From NCBI RefSeq assembly GCF_900100255.1, contig NZ_FMTS01000002.1, forward strand, positions 87,400 through 151,399: DNA of 64,000 bases, written 5' to 3'. The DNA comes from Asticcacaulis taihuensis (lineage in GTDB: Bacteria; Pseudomonadota; Alphaproteobacteria; Caulobacterales; Caulobacteraceae). A program made the position numbers and the translations under genes. Positions 36,404-44,811 of this stretch are shown one piece after another. Numbering within the stretch: the stretch's first letter is position 1; every line of letters starts with the position of its first letter. The notes beneath the pieces were generated by a model, which was given only the letters and a program-made list of their open reading frames with translations, ran no database searches and was not told the DNA's origin.

Positions 36404-37615
36404 CTAGGAAGCTGCAACCTTCAAAAGCTTAATCGCGTCAAAATTCTGCACCCCGCCGCCGACGCGCTTGGTGGTGTAGAACAGCACATAGGGCTTGGCC
36501 GAATACGGGTCGCGCAGCACCGAGATGCCGGCGCGATCGACGATCAGATAGCCCTTGGCGAAGTCACCGAAGGCCACCGAAAAGGCATTGGCCGCCACAT
36601 CCGGCATGTCCTCGATCTCCTGCACCGGGTAGCCGAGCAACAGCGGCAGGCTGCCCGCGGTCATCGCCGGCTGCCAGATATAGTTGCCTTCGGCGTCCTT
36701 GAATTTGCGGATCTTCGCGGCCGTGCGGCGGTTCATCACGAAGCTGGCGCCGGGGCGATACTGCGCCTTCGGGGCATAGATCAGGTCGATCAGCGCGTCG
36801 GTCGGGTTGGTGGTGGCGAAATCGCTGGCCGCACCCGTGGCGACATAGCCGATCTGCCCCCAGGTGGCCGAGGCATTGGCCGCCGTGGTGTAGTTCAGGA
36901 AACCCTTGGGCTTAGCCGAACCGTCACCGCTGACAAAGGCCGTGGTTTCCTGGGCGGCGAAGCTGTCCTCGATCTCGGAAGCCAGCCATTCGTCGAGATT
37001 GATATAGGCGTCATCCAGCAGGTCTTGCGTCGCCGAAGGCGAGGCATAGAGATCGCCGGCCGCGAAGGTGATCAGGTCGAGCGTCGCCGGATTGGTTTCC
37101 GGGCGCGCGGCGGTTTCCGCCACCCAGCCGGAGGTGACCGAGGCGGTCGTCACCGGCTTCCTGAAGGTGGCCGCACCGACCTGGCGCACACTGGCCAGCG
37201 AACGGAAAGGCGACACCTGGGCCAGGCGGCGATCGATAAAGGTTTCCGTTTCGGTTGGCGCCAAAACGCCCAAACCGCTGGCCGACGAAATACCGGCCTT
37301 GAGTTCAATGCCCATACGGCCTGAGCGCAGATACCCGTTCCAGGCGGCCTTGGCCTCGTCCGGCTGGACCAGACGCCCCTCCTCGATCACCGGGCGCGAC
37401 TTCTGGCTCATCAGACGCTGCAAACGCCCTTCAGCCGATTGCAGGGCGCTTTCGATGCGCTCCAGCTTGTCTTCCAGCAGGCCATCGCCACGCTTGGTTT
37501 CGATGGCGCTGAGGCGCTCGTCATTGGCCGCCTTGAAGGCTTCGAAATTGGCCAGCACCTCATGCAGGGCCGCACGCACCTCCGGCGAGGCCGCGGCCTG
37601 TTTCACTTCTTTCAT
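36404..37615 (-). CDS. GTA major capsid protein, HK97 fold (gp5 type)
   Basis: 403 residues from the ATG at 37615 (GGAG seven bases upstream). The frame continues open upstream to 37816, but that part is palindromic repeat and is rejected. Order: N-terminal coiled coil/delta-domain (EVRAALHEVLANFEAFKAAN), then the HK97 capsid domain (ISSASGLGVLAPTETETFID, LASVRQVGAATFRKPVTTAS). The scaffold-like N-terminus is expected to be removed by the neighbouring protease. Confidence 0.92.
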   Translation of the reverse strand: MKEVKQAAASPEVRAALHEVLANFEAFKAANDERLSAIETKRGDGLLEDKLERIESALQSAEGRLQRLMSQKSRPVIEEGRLVQPDEAKAAWNGYLRSGRMGIELKAGISSASGLGVLAPTETETFIDRRLAQVSPFRSLASVRQVGAATFRKPVTTASVTSGWVAETAARPETNPATLDLITFAAGDLYASPSATQDLLDDAYINLDEWLASEIEDSFAAQETTAFVSGDGSAKPKGFLNYTTAANASATWGQIGYVATGAASDFATTNPTDALIDLIYAPKAQYRPGASFVMNRRTAAKIRKFKDAEGNYIWQPAMTAGSLPLLLGYPVQEIEDMPDVAANAFSVAFGDFAKGYLIVDRAGISVLRDPYSAKPYVLFYTTKRVGGGVQNFDAIKLLKVAAS

Positions 37616-37662
37616 CCATTTTCTCCAGTTGAAAATCGCCGCGCCGAGGCACAGCTTTCTTG

Positions 37663-37900
37663 TACCTCCCCAACTCGCTTGGGGAGGGGGACCGTCCGGC
37701 GTAGCCTCTTGGCGAAGCCGGATGGTGGTGGGGTTTCTTCTAATTCTCCTCCCCTGTAGCGAAGCGTACAGGGGAGGTGTCGAGCAAGCGGAGTGCGTCG
37801 AGACGGAGGGGGCCACTTGTCACCCTCGATGCCCCCTCCGTCAGCGACACCAGCCCTCTGGGCTTCGCGCTGCCACCTCCCCCGCTCCGCAGGGGAGGAG
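37663..37900. repeat. Cluster of three palindromic elements between gp4 and gp5
   Basis: B copy 37663-37740, A copy 37746-37812 and an inverted A copy 37831-37900. The facing A copies can pair with each other. They fill nearly the whole gap between the protease stop (37904) and the capsid start (37615), the largest junction insert in the GTA cluster. Confidence 0.9.
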
Positions 37901-37903
37901 AAA

Positions 37904-38332
37904 TCAAGCCGCCACACTTTCCTCATGCATCGACGTGATCCGCGCGCTCGGCAGCATGGGGAAGGTGACGATGGAAATCTCCCACAGCTCCACACTCGTC
38001 AGCACGCGCAAACTGCCTGAATCCTTGCGGCTCTTCACCGCGCGGAAACCGATGCTCAAACCATCCACCACACCGGCCTTCACCAACGAACCGACCATCC
38101 GCGCCTCGACGTTCAGATCCAGTATCCGCCCGCGCACAAATAAGCCGATGGCGTCTTCACGCAGTTCGTCCCATACCCCCACCGGCGACTTGACCTGGTG
38201 CTGGTACAGCATCCGCACGCCCTTCGGCCCCGTACTCATAAGCGTGTCACGAAATGCCCCGGCAACCACCACATCGTCATTCAGGTCGCGTAGGCCAAAG
38301 CGCGAGGCATAGCCTTCGATATAGAGGGTCAT
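37904..38332 (-). CDS. GTA prohead protease (gp4 type)
   Basis: 142 residues, HK97-family prohead protease. N-terminal IEGYASRFGLRDLNDDVVVA, YQHQVKSPVGVWDELREDAI with the His of the active site, and the serine in VDGLSIGFRAV. It trims the capsid precursor. It overlaps gp3.5 by four bases (ATGA). Confidence 0.9.
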   Translation of the reverse strand: MTLYIEGYASRFGLRDLNDDVVVAGAFRDTLMSTGPKGVRMLYQHQVKSPVGVWDELREDAIGLFVRGRILDLNVEARMVGSLVKAGVVDGLSIGFRAVKSRKDSGSLRVLTSVELWEISIVTFPMLPSARITSMHEESVAA

Positions 38333-38559
38333 GAATATTCCCTATCAAGCTTGGTTTCGATCCGGTCGAGCGTGGCACGCTGTGCGAACGCCTGTTCTTC
38401 CAGCCGCGCCAGCCGTTCATTGACGCCGGCCTGCTGTTCAAGCCTTTGTTCCATCATGTCGAGCCTGGCCCCGGCTCTGCCCACCCAGAGCAGGACAAAT
38501 GCCGTCTGTATAACAATCGTAATAACCGCCGCGACCGGCACCGCCTGCCAGAAGTTCAT
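38329..38559 (-). CDS. Small membrane/coiled-coil protein of the GTA cluster (gp3.5 type)
   Basis: 76 residues. One TM (about 6-28, AVPVAAVITIVIQTAFVLLW) followed by a coiled coil (RLDMMEQRLEQQAGVNERLA). Overlaps the portal gene and the protease gene by four bases each, so gp3, gp3.5 and gp4 are coupled. Role unknown; the position matches ORF 3.5 of RcGTA. Confidence 0.75.
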   Translation of the reverse strand: MNFWQAVPVAAVITIVIQTAFVLLWVGRAGARLDMMEQRLEQQAGVNERLARLEEQAFAQRATLDRIETKLDREYS

Positions 38560-39725
38560 GCCGCCACCTCCCCCGGAATCTCAGAAAGCCCCGCCAGATG
38601 CCGCCGTTCCGCATCGGTCAGGAAGCTCGCCGCCTCCAGCCTGGCCCACAGCGCGTCACGCTCGGCCGAGAGCGCCGGCAGCGCCTCAACATCATTGACG
38701 ATCCGCGTGCCCGGAAACCTGACCTCCAGCCAGGCGCTCAAACTCCGCGTCGTCTTCTCGGCCAGCGGCAGCACCGCATTGCGCCAGAAGGCGGCATTGG
38801 CCTCCTTGTAATTGGCGTAGGAATTGTCGCCCGGAATGCCCAGCAATTGCGCCGGCACACCAAAGGCCAAGGCGATCTCGCGCGCCGCGGCGTTCTTGCC
38901 CTGGATGAAATCCATGTCGGCCGGCGTCAACGACATCGGCTTCCAGTCCAGCCCGCCTTCCAATAGCAGCGGCCGCCCGGCATTATCCTGACCGGAATAG
39001 GTGTCGGCCAGTTGATCCTTCAGCCGCGCAAATTGATCCTCGGTCAGCCGTTCCGATGCCTTCGAACCATAGACCAGCGCCCCCGAAGGCCGCGCCGCAT
39101 TATCGAGCAGCGCCTTGTTCCACGCGCCCGACGCATTATGCACATCGATCGAAAACGCCGCCGCTTCGAGAGGCGAAAGCCCGTACCAGTCGTCGAGCGG
39201 ATGCCAGAGTTTCAGGTGCAGCACCTTAAGCCAGCCCTCGCCGTCCCGACCGATCAGGGCCTTGCCATTGCCGGTGCTGTATTCATAGGCGTCCGGCCAG
39301 CCGCCGGCGCCCGCCACCACCTTCATCCGGTCTGGCCGCAGGCTCCACAGTTCCGCCGGCACATCCGCATCGAGAAACGCCGCCTCGACATAGGCGTTAC
39401 CCGCCGTCTGCAAACCGCCATAGACCGCCTCGCGCAGGTCGGCCCCGCCCTGCTCCGGATTGGGCCGGTCGATCAGTCTTTGCAGCGGATGATCCGGCGC
39501 GCGCCGCCCTTCAAATTCCACCCGCAGCGGCACCGACGCACAGGCTTCCGCGATCATCCGCACGCAGCGATAGGCGATGGCGTTCTTGGCAAAGCCTTCA
39601 CTCGCCAGGGCCTGATAATTGCGCGGGGTCCAGACCGGTTTGCCCACCATGTTCATGGCAATCACCGACCCCGCCGCCGATTGCTTTTGCTCACGCCTGA
39701 AAAGGCCGCTCAGTTTCTCAAACAT
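38556..39725 (-). CDS. GTA portal protein (gp3 type)
   Basis: 389 residues from the ATG at 39725. Phage portal HK97 family: YRCVRMIAEACASVPLRVEF, LIDRPNPEQGGADLREAVYG, LKLWHPLDDWYGLSPLEAAA, and FGVPAQLLGIPGDNSYANYK. It forms the dodecameric DNA channel at the head vertex. Confidence 0.93.
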   Translation of the reverse strand: MFEKLSGLFRREQKQSAAGSVIAMNMVGKPVWTPRNYQALASEGFAKNAIAYRCVRMIAEACASVPLRVEFEGRRAPDHPLQRLIDRPNPEQGGADLREAVYGGLQTAGNAYVEAAFLDADVPAELWSLRPDRMKVVAGAGGWPDAYEYSTGNGKALIGRDGEGWLKVLHLKLWHPLDDWYGLSPLEAAAFSIDVHNASGAWNKALLDNAARPSGALVYGSKASERLTEDQFARLKDQLADTYSGQDNAGRPLLLEGGLDWKPMSLTPADMDFIQGKNAAAREIALAFGVPAQLLGIPGDNSYANYKEANAAFWRNAVLPLAEKTTRSLSAWLEVRFPGTRIVNDVEALPALSAERDALWARLEAASFLTDAERRHLAGLSEIPGEVAA

Positions 39726-39740
39726 CAAAAATCCTTTCTT

Positions 39741-39792
39741 CTCCTCCCCTGCGAAGCGGGGGAGGTGGCGCGCGCAGTCGCGACGGAGGGGG
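39741..39792 (+). repeat. A-type palindromic element between gp2 and gp3
   Basis: CTCCTCCCCTGCGAAGCGGG stem, GGCGCGCGCAGTCGCG inner part, ACGGAGGGGG end. Eight bases from the terminase stop (39801). Confidence 0.9.
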
Positions 39793-39800
39793 CTTCTTCT

Positions 39801-41129
39801 CTAAACCCGCCGCAATCTCGGCTCCGCCCGCCCGTTCACCAACAGAGCCGACAATGCCCACACGAGGGCATCCGCCCGATCCGGGCTTTTGGCCGGACTC
39901 TTCCCCAGCTCGCCACTTCCCAACGCCATCAGTTCCTCATCCAATGCCGCAAACCGGCCACCGTTCGCAGGGCAATGGCTCACCCGTCCCTGCTCATATA
40001 GAGCTGCCACCGGTTCGGCCCGCGTCCGCTTGCCAGACCGCGCATGGACCAGTTCGATCGGTACATCGCAGCCCGACATGGCCAGGAGCGACCGCACCAT
40101 CTCACCGCCCTGATTGGCTTCGGCGATCACCCGTTGCGCGCCATGTTCGGCCAAAACCGACGCCACCTTTTGCGCCCAGCCGAGCGGCGAAAACCCGCTG
40201 ATCGTGGCGTCTTCGAGCACATATCCGCGCTCGCCAAGCCTTCCGGCCACTACGATCCCGCAGGCATCGCCGCCGGCTGTGGCGGAGGGATCGACCGCCA
40301 CCACCACCAGATCGAACCGCTCCGGACGGGCCCCATAACAGCGCGCCAGATCATCGGCCCGCCACAGGGCGCGGTTGTCGTCATCGACGACCAGCCCGTC
40401 CAGTTCCTGCGCCGCCAGCCGCGTCCCGCCATAAAGCCCGTGCAGCCCCTCAAGAAAGGCCGGCGCCAGGTTCTCGGCATTGTCCTTCGTCGCCGCGCGC
40501 GTGATCGCCACACCCGGCTCGGCCATCAGATTGCGCAAGGCCCTGATTGGCTTCGGCGTCGTGGTCAGGCACAGCCGTGGCGCATCGCCCAGCCTCAACC
40601 CCATCCGCAACATGGCCAGGGTCTTGGCCGGATGCCGCCAGGCGCAGAACTCATCCGCCCAGGCATAATGAAACTGCGGCCCCCGCAAACTCTCCGGGTC
40701 TTCCGCCGAATAGGCATAGGCCACTCCGCCATCGGGCCAGCGCAGCCGTTTCCGCGACACCTCATAGCTCGGCCGGTTGCCTCTGGAAGCGATGCTCTTC
40801 AGCCCCGAAGGCCCCTCGATCATCACTTCGCGGACATCATGCAGACTGGCCCCGATCAGGGCGCACCGCACCCCGCGCCCCGCCAACGCCGCCAGCCATT
40901 CGGCCCCGGCTCGCGTCTTGCCGGCGCCGCGTCCACCGAGAAACAGCCAGCTATGCCAGTCCCCCGTCGGCGCCTTCTGATGGTCGTTCGCCCAGAACCC
41001 CCAGGTCTTCCCGTCGTTCACCGGGCTGTCCGGATGCCACACCCACGCGCGAATTTCGTCGTCTGTGAGCGAGGTCAATAAGTTTGCGCTCAAGTTCGAC
41101 CCGCCAGGCATGGTCACTGGTATCGTCAT
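39801..41129 (-). CDS. GTA large terminase (gp2 type)
   Basis: 442 residues. Walker A in WLFLGGRGAGKTRAGAEWLA; Walker B-like segment FHYAWADEFCAWRHP; nuclease-domain Asp motifs in LVVVAVDPSATAGGDACGIV and the C-terminal KSPDRADALVWAL. It packages host DNA. The N-terminal 60 codons overlap the upstream gp1-like frame by 179 bases, so either the true start is internal or the overlap is real. LTDDEIRAWVWHPDS and the following residues look terminase-like, which favours real overlap. Confidence 0.92.
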   Translation of the reverse strand: MTIPVTMPGGSNLSANLLTSLTDDEIRAWVWHPDSPVNDGKTWGFWANDHQKAPTGDWHSWLFLGGRGAGKTRAGAEWLAALAGRGVRCALIGASLHDVREVMIEGPSGLKSIASRGNRPSYEVSRKRLRWPDGGVAYAYSAEDPESLRGPQFHYAWADEFCAWRHPAKTLAMLRMGLRLGDAPRLCLTTTPKPIRALRNLMAEPGVAITRAATKDNAENLAPAFLEGLHGLYGGTRLAAQELDGLVVDDDNRALWRADDLARCYGARPERFDLVVVAVDPSATAGGDACGIVVAGRLGERGYVLEDATISGFSPLGWAQKVASVLAEHGAQRVIAEANQGGEMVRSLLAMSGCDVPIELVHARSGKRTRAEPVAALYEQGRVSHCPANGGRFAALDEELMALGSGELGKSPAKSPDRADALVWALSALLVNGRAEPRLRRV

Positions 41130-41355
41130 TCATGTCTTCTTCCTCAGGTTCACCGGACGTCTCATCTCCGCCCTTGAAAATCTGCTCAATGGCGGCATCC
41201 GCGGCCTTCAAAGCCCTGGCCATGCGTTCGACTTCCAGCGGCGTTTTCGGCTCGTCCAGGCCCTCAATATGCGCCACCAGTTTCTCCGCCTGCGCCGCCA
41301 GCCTCAGCTTCAATGCCTGCCTCCGCAGCGCCAAATCATCCACTTGCCGTTCCAT
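40951..41355 (-). CDS. GTA gp1-like protein (putative small terminase subunit)
   Basis: 134 residues. The N-terminal 75 residues are helical and coiled-coil-like (LALRRQALKLRLAAQAEKLV; ARALKAADAAIEQIFKGGDE), then an acidic linker and WRVELERKLIDLAHRRRNSR. The last 30 residues (GQPGERREDLGVLGERPSEG) lie fully inside the terminase reading frame and look non-native, so the ancestral stop may have been lost. RcGTA gp1 acts as the small terminase; assignment here rests on position and composition. The start-site ribosome binding signal is weak. Confidence 0.6.
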   Translation of the reverse strand: MERQVDDLALRRQALKLRLAAQAEKLVAHIEGLDEPKTPLEVERMARALKAADAAIEQIFKGGDETSGEPEEEDMNDDTSDHAWRVELERKLIDLAHRRRNSRVGVASGQPGERREDLGVLGERPSEGADGGLA

Positions 41356-41398
41356 GCATCCAATTTACCGCGGCCCAGGCCAGCGGGGATTTTTTGCA

Positions 41399-41431
41399 CA
41401 AAAAAGCCGTCCCGCTTTCACGGAACGGCTT
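41399..41431 (-). terminator. Intrinsic terminator after the GH30 operon
   Basis: On the minus strand, AAGCCGT pairs with ACGGCTT (41425-41431 with 41404-41410), followed by a run of T. Located between the GH30 stop and the first GTA gene, it separates the glycan operon from the GTA cluster. Confidence 0.75.
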
Positions 41432-41436
41432 ATAAT

Positions 41437-41558
41437 CTCCTCCCCTGCGTAGCGGGGGAGGTGTCAGCGCGAGGCGCATAGCGCCGGTGTCGCTGACGGA
41501 GGGGGCAAAGCTCCTCCCCATCTTGATGGGGAGGGGGACCGCGAAGCGGTGGAGGGGC
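41437..41558 (+). repeat. A-type and C-type palindromic elements after the GH30 gene
   Basis: A copy 41437-41505 and C copy 41511-41558. C is a B variant ending in GGTGGAGGGGC instead of GGTGGTGGGG. C ends one base from the GH30 stop codon. Confidence 0.88.
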
Positions 41559-41559
41559 C

Positions 41560-42969
41560 CTACGGCCGCCACACAAACGTCGCCACTGCCCCGGCCGGCA
41601 AGGTATAGCCAAACGCCTTCCCGCCCGCCTTCACCGAAAACGCCGTCGCCGCCGCATTGCCATTCAATGCGATCAACACCAGCGAGCCATCCGGATTTTT
41701 AAACGCCACGTTGGAAATCCCGTCCGCCTCATTGGAGGCCACCCGCACCGCGCCCACTTTTACAAATTTCGAGGCATGGCCGAAGGCATAATATTCGATG
41801 TTCTTCGTCACTACGCCCGTGCCGGAATTGATGGTCACGATACCGCGGCAATCACCACACCCGCCCTTGTGCGGTCCGAAATTCTCATCGAGCGCCAGGT
41901 TCCACATCAGCACGCCCTTCGCCCAGTTGCGCGTCGAGCCAATGATCAGGTTCTTCACCGTCCAGTCGAAGGTATCGCTGAATTTCGGCGCCCATTCCCC
42001 GCCCGAACATTCGGTGAAATAGGCGTCCTTGTCCGGGTGCGCCTCATGCACCGGCCCCTGCGCCGCCACATCGCCATTATAGCAGTGCCAGGCCACGCCG
42101 GCGACGTAAGGACTGGCCTTCGCATCGCCCAGAACCGTCAGCGGCGAGGACGGCAGATCCCAGTTATGATCGTAATCCAGTATCTTCGTCCGGTCGCCAT
42201 CCGCCTTCAGTTTCGGCCCCAGAAACCCGCCGATAAAGGCCGCCCGCGACTCCGGCTCCACCCGCATCCCCGGATAGGAATCCGGCTCAAACCCCGGCTC
42301 ATTCTGCAGGGTCAGAAGCGTAATATCGACGCCCTCCGCCCGCATGTCCTTGAGATAGCGCGACAGATAGTCAGCAAAATACGGATAGGCTTCCGGCTTC
42401 AACGATCCTTGGATCAGGCTGTCGGTCGTCTTCATCCAGCCCGGCGCCGACCACGGCGAAGCCATCACCGTCAGCTTCGGATTAAGCGCCAGTGCCTGTT
42501 TCACCGCCGGAATGACATCCACCTTCGCCGCATTGATCGAGAAATGCGCCATCTGCGGATCGCTCTCGCCCTTCGGCATGTCATCGTAAGAGTAATGCTC
42601 ACGCGAAAAGTCCGACGCGCCGATGGTCAGGCGCATAAAGCTGAAATTCAGCCCCTCCGCCCCAAACAGATCACTCATCAAAGCATCGCGCTGCGCCTCC
42701 GTCATTTTATTGCGGATCAGGTAAGCCGAAGCATCCGTCATGGCGGCGCCGAAGCCCACCATACTCTGATAGCTCTGCGCCGGGTCGACCGTGATCACCG
42801 GGCCCGACGCCTGGCCGAAAGCGACATCTCCTTGCGGCGCCAGCAGCTTTGACTGGTCGGCATCGGTTTCCCATACCTTGACGGCCGAATGACCACCCGC
42901 CAATCCGCCAGTCGCGCAGCCGCTTAAGCCCATCAGCGCGGCCAATACCGCCACCTGAAAAATTCGCAT
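41560..42969 (-). CDS. GH30-family glycoside hydrolase, lipoprotein
   Basis: 469 residues from the ATG at 42969 (GGAGG five bases upstream). Lipobox LSGC with lipidated Cys18. A (beta/alpha)8 domain with acid/base Glu224 (LQNEPGFEPD) and nucleophile Glu320 (AYFTECSGGEW), and a C-terminal beta domain. GH30 includes glucosylceramidases, beta-1,6-glucanases and xylanases; the MVGFGAAMTDASAYL and SPWSAPGWMKT blocks suggest the glucanase/glucocerebrosidase subgroups. Eleven bases downstream of the halogenase-like gene. Confidence 0.88.
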   Translation of the reverse strand: MRIFQVAVLAALMGLSGCATGGLAGGHSAVKVWETDADQSKLLAPQGDVAFGQASGPVITVDPAQSYQSMVGFGAAMTDASAYLIRNKMTEAQRDALMSDLFGAEGLNFSFMRLTIGASDFSREHYSYDDMPKGESDPQMAHFSINAAKVDVIPAVKQALALNPKLTVMASPWSAPGWMKTTDSLIQGSLKPEAYPYFADYLSRYLKDMRAEGVDITLLTLQNEPGFEPDSYPGMRVEPESRAAFIGGFLGPKLKADGDRTKILDYDHNWDLPSSPLTVLGDAKASPYVAGVAWHCYNGDVAAQGPVHEAHPDKDAYFTECSGGEWAPKFSDTFDWTVKNLIIGSTRNWAKGVLMWNLALDENFGPHKGGCGDCRGIVTINSGTGVVTKNIEYYAFGHASKFVKVGAVRVASNEADGISNVAFKNPDGSLVLIALNGNAAATAFSVKAGGKAFGYTLPAGAVATFVWRP

Positions 42970-42980
42970 CGTCTCCTCCG

Positions 42981-44570
42981 TCAGGCTTTGCACGTCGCCT
43001 CTATATATTGTTCATGGCTCGGCATGGCCGCCACGCATTTGCCGATAACGCCGCTGATATCGTTGAGATATTTGACGATTTCGCCTTCCGCCCGCAGGTC
43101 AACGAACGGATCGTAACCGGTCGGAATCAATCCCTGCCCGATCAGCACCTGTATCCAGCTCTCATCGACAAAAAGCTCCTCGCCTGTCTTGAAGAACCGT
43201 CCGGCCACGCGCCACAAATCCAGCCGCTCGCGCAGGGCGTCGGGAATATCCATATCCCGGCAATAGCGCCACATCGGGCTGTCATCGCGCGCGGTCAGCT
43301 TATAGTGCGCGATCAGGAAATCGCGGATCTCGCGGTATTCCTCATCGACCAGCCGGTTGAAACTGTCGCGCGGCGCCGGCGCGAAACCGCTGTCCGGGAA
43401 GAAGGCCAGCAGCCGTAAAATCACACTCTGGATCAACTGGATCGAGGTCGATTCCAGCGGCTCCATAAAGCCGGAGGACAGCCCCACGGCCACGACATTC
43501 CTGTCCCACACCTTGCGGCGCTTGCCCGTGCGGAAGCGGATGACGCGCGGCTCGGCCAGCGGCGCGCCATCGAGATTGCCCATCAGCACCGCCGTCGCCT
43601 CATCGTCGCTGATATAGCGTGATGAAAAGACATGGCCGTTGCCGATACGATGCTGCAAGGGAATCCGCCACTGCCAGCCCGACTTATGCGCGATCGAACG
43701 TGTATAGGGCGTCAACAGTTCGGATTTTCCGAGGGCCGGCTCGCCGGTCCGAGGCAAGGCCGACTGGCCGCCCGAGCCGTTGGGAGGTGAAGCCCGCGCG
43801 GCGTCTGAGCGCATATAAGAACAAGGCACCGCCACGGCGCGATCGCACGGCAGCCAATGGCTCCAGTCCTCATATCCGGCGCCAAGCGTCTCCTCGATCA
43901 AAAGCGCCCGCATCCCGGAGCAGTCTATGAAAAGCTCGCCCTCGACTACCGCGCCACTCTCCAGCACCACGCCTTCGATAAACCCGTCCGTCGCCCGCTG
44001 ATTGACCTTGACGATCTTGCCTTCTGTCCGCTTCACACCCAGATTTTCCGAGTATTTGCGCAGGTAAAGCGCATAGAGTCCGGCATCGAAATGATAGGCA
44101 TAGGCGATATCGTTGAGCGGCGACGCCTTCATATCCGCGCGCGCCCGCATGAAACGGTTGGCATAGGCCGCCGCCGTGTTGATCGAATAATCGGCGAAGC
44201 GATCCGACACCTTCCCGGTGTCGCGCATTTTCAGCCAGTACTGGTGCATCCGCAGCCAGCCCAGGTCCTGGCCGATCTTGCCAAAGCCGTGGATATAGCT
44301 GTCGCCTTCGCGGCCCCAGTTGACGAATTCGATCCCCAGCTTGAAGGTCGCCTGCGTGCTCCTAATAAAGTCGGTCTCGTCCAGTTCCAGCAGATGATTG
44401 AAGCGTTTGATCGCCGGAATCGTCGCCTCGCCAACACCGATGGTGCCGATCTCCTCGGACTCCACCAGCTCTATTTCCAGCCCCTTTCGGGCGAGCTTCG
44501 CCAGCAGGGCAGCCGCCATCCAGCCGGCCGTCCCGCCGCCCACAATCACGACTTTCTTCAGAGGTGTCAT
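42981..44570 (-). CDS. Tryptophan-halogenase-like FAD enzyme of a TonB/glycan locus
   Basis: 529 residues from the ATG at 44570; the upstream in-frame extension to 44651 is B-repeat DNA and is rejected. FAD motif VIVGGGTAGWMAAALLAK, the halogenase motif GWQWRIPLQHR, and the Lys position in ATFKLGIEFVNWGREGDSYI, matching the catalytic Lys of PrnA-like enzymes. Such proteins are regularly found in Caulobacterales TonB-receptor/glycoside-hydrolase loci, where their substrate is unproven. Tryptophan halogenation should not be assumed. Confidence 0.87.
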   Translation of the reverse strand: MTPLKKVVIVGGGTAGWMAAALLAKLARKGLEIELVESEEIGTIGVGEATIPAIKRFNHLLELDETDFIRSTQATFKLGIEFVNWGREGDSYIHGFGKIGQDLGWLRMHQYWLKMRDTGKVSDRFADYSINTAAAYANRFMRARADMKASPLNDIAYAYHFDAGLYALYLRKYSENLGVKRTEGKIVKVNQRATDGFIEGVVLESGAVVEGELFIDCSGMRALLIEETLGAGYEDWSHWLPCDRAVAVPCSYMRSDAARASPPNGSGGQSALPRTGEPALGKSELLTPYTRSIAHKSGWQWRIPLQHRIGNGHVFSSRYISDDEATAVLMGNLDGAPLAEPRVIRFRTGKRRKVWDRNVVAVGLSSGFMEPLESTSIQLIQSVILRLLAFFPDSGFAPAPRDSFNRLVDEEYREIRDFLIAHYKLTARDDSPMWRYCRDMDIPDALRERLDLWRVAGRFFKTGEELFVDESWIQVLIGQGLIPTGYDPFVDLRAEGEIVKYLNDISGVIGKCVAAMPSHEQYIEATCKA

Positions 44571-44596
44571 GATCGTACTCCCGTGGCATTTACTCG

Positions 44597-44786
44597 TACC
44601 TCCCCGACTTGTTCGGGGAGGGGGACCGCGCGCCGGCAATTCAGAAGCCACGCAAAAAATGGCGCGTGGTGGTGGGGCTTCTTACTTACTTTTTCTCTGC
44701 CGGACTTTCCGTCAATTAAGCAAGATACCCCACCACCACGCCGATGAATCGGCGCGGTCCCCCTCCCCATCAAAGATGGGGAGGTA
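44597..44786. repeat. Facing pair of B-type palindromic elements
   Basis: Forward copy 44597-44690 with an enlarged inner stem (GCGCGCC...GGCGCGT), and inverted copy 44721-44786. They fill the junction between GH3 and the halogenase-like gene and can form one long hairpin. Confidence 0.9.
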
Positions 44787-44811
44787 TGAGAAGAACGGAG
44801 ATCATTATGTC

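Noticed and set aside
36404-37816. Longer start for the capsid gene, and similar extensions for ccmH (to 18134) and the halogenase-like gene (to 44651)
   Set aside because: The extra N-terminal residues are translated A/B repeat sequence; internal ATGs fit the family N-termini, with good ribosome binding sites for capsid (the ccmH one is atypically close).
28045-41355. Ordinary prophage
   Set aside because: No integrase, repressor, replication or lysis genes, a short tape measure and exact RcGTA-like order, so a gene transfer agent is the better reading.
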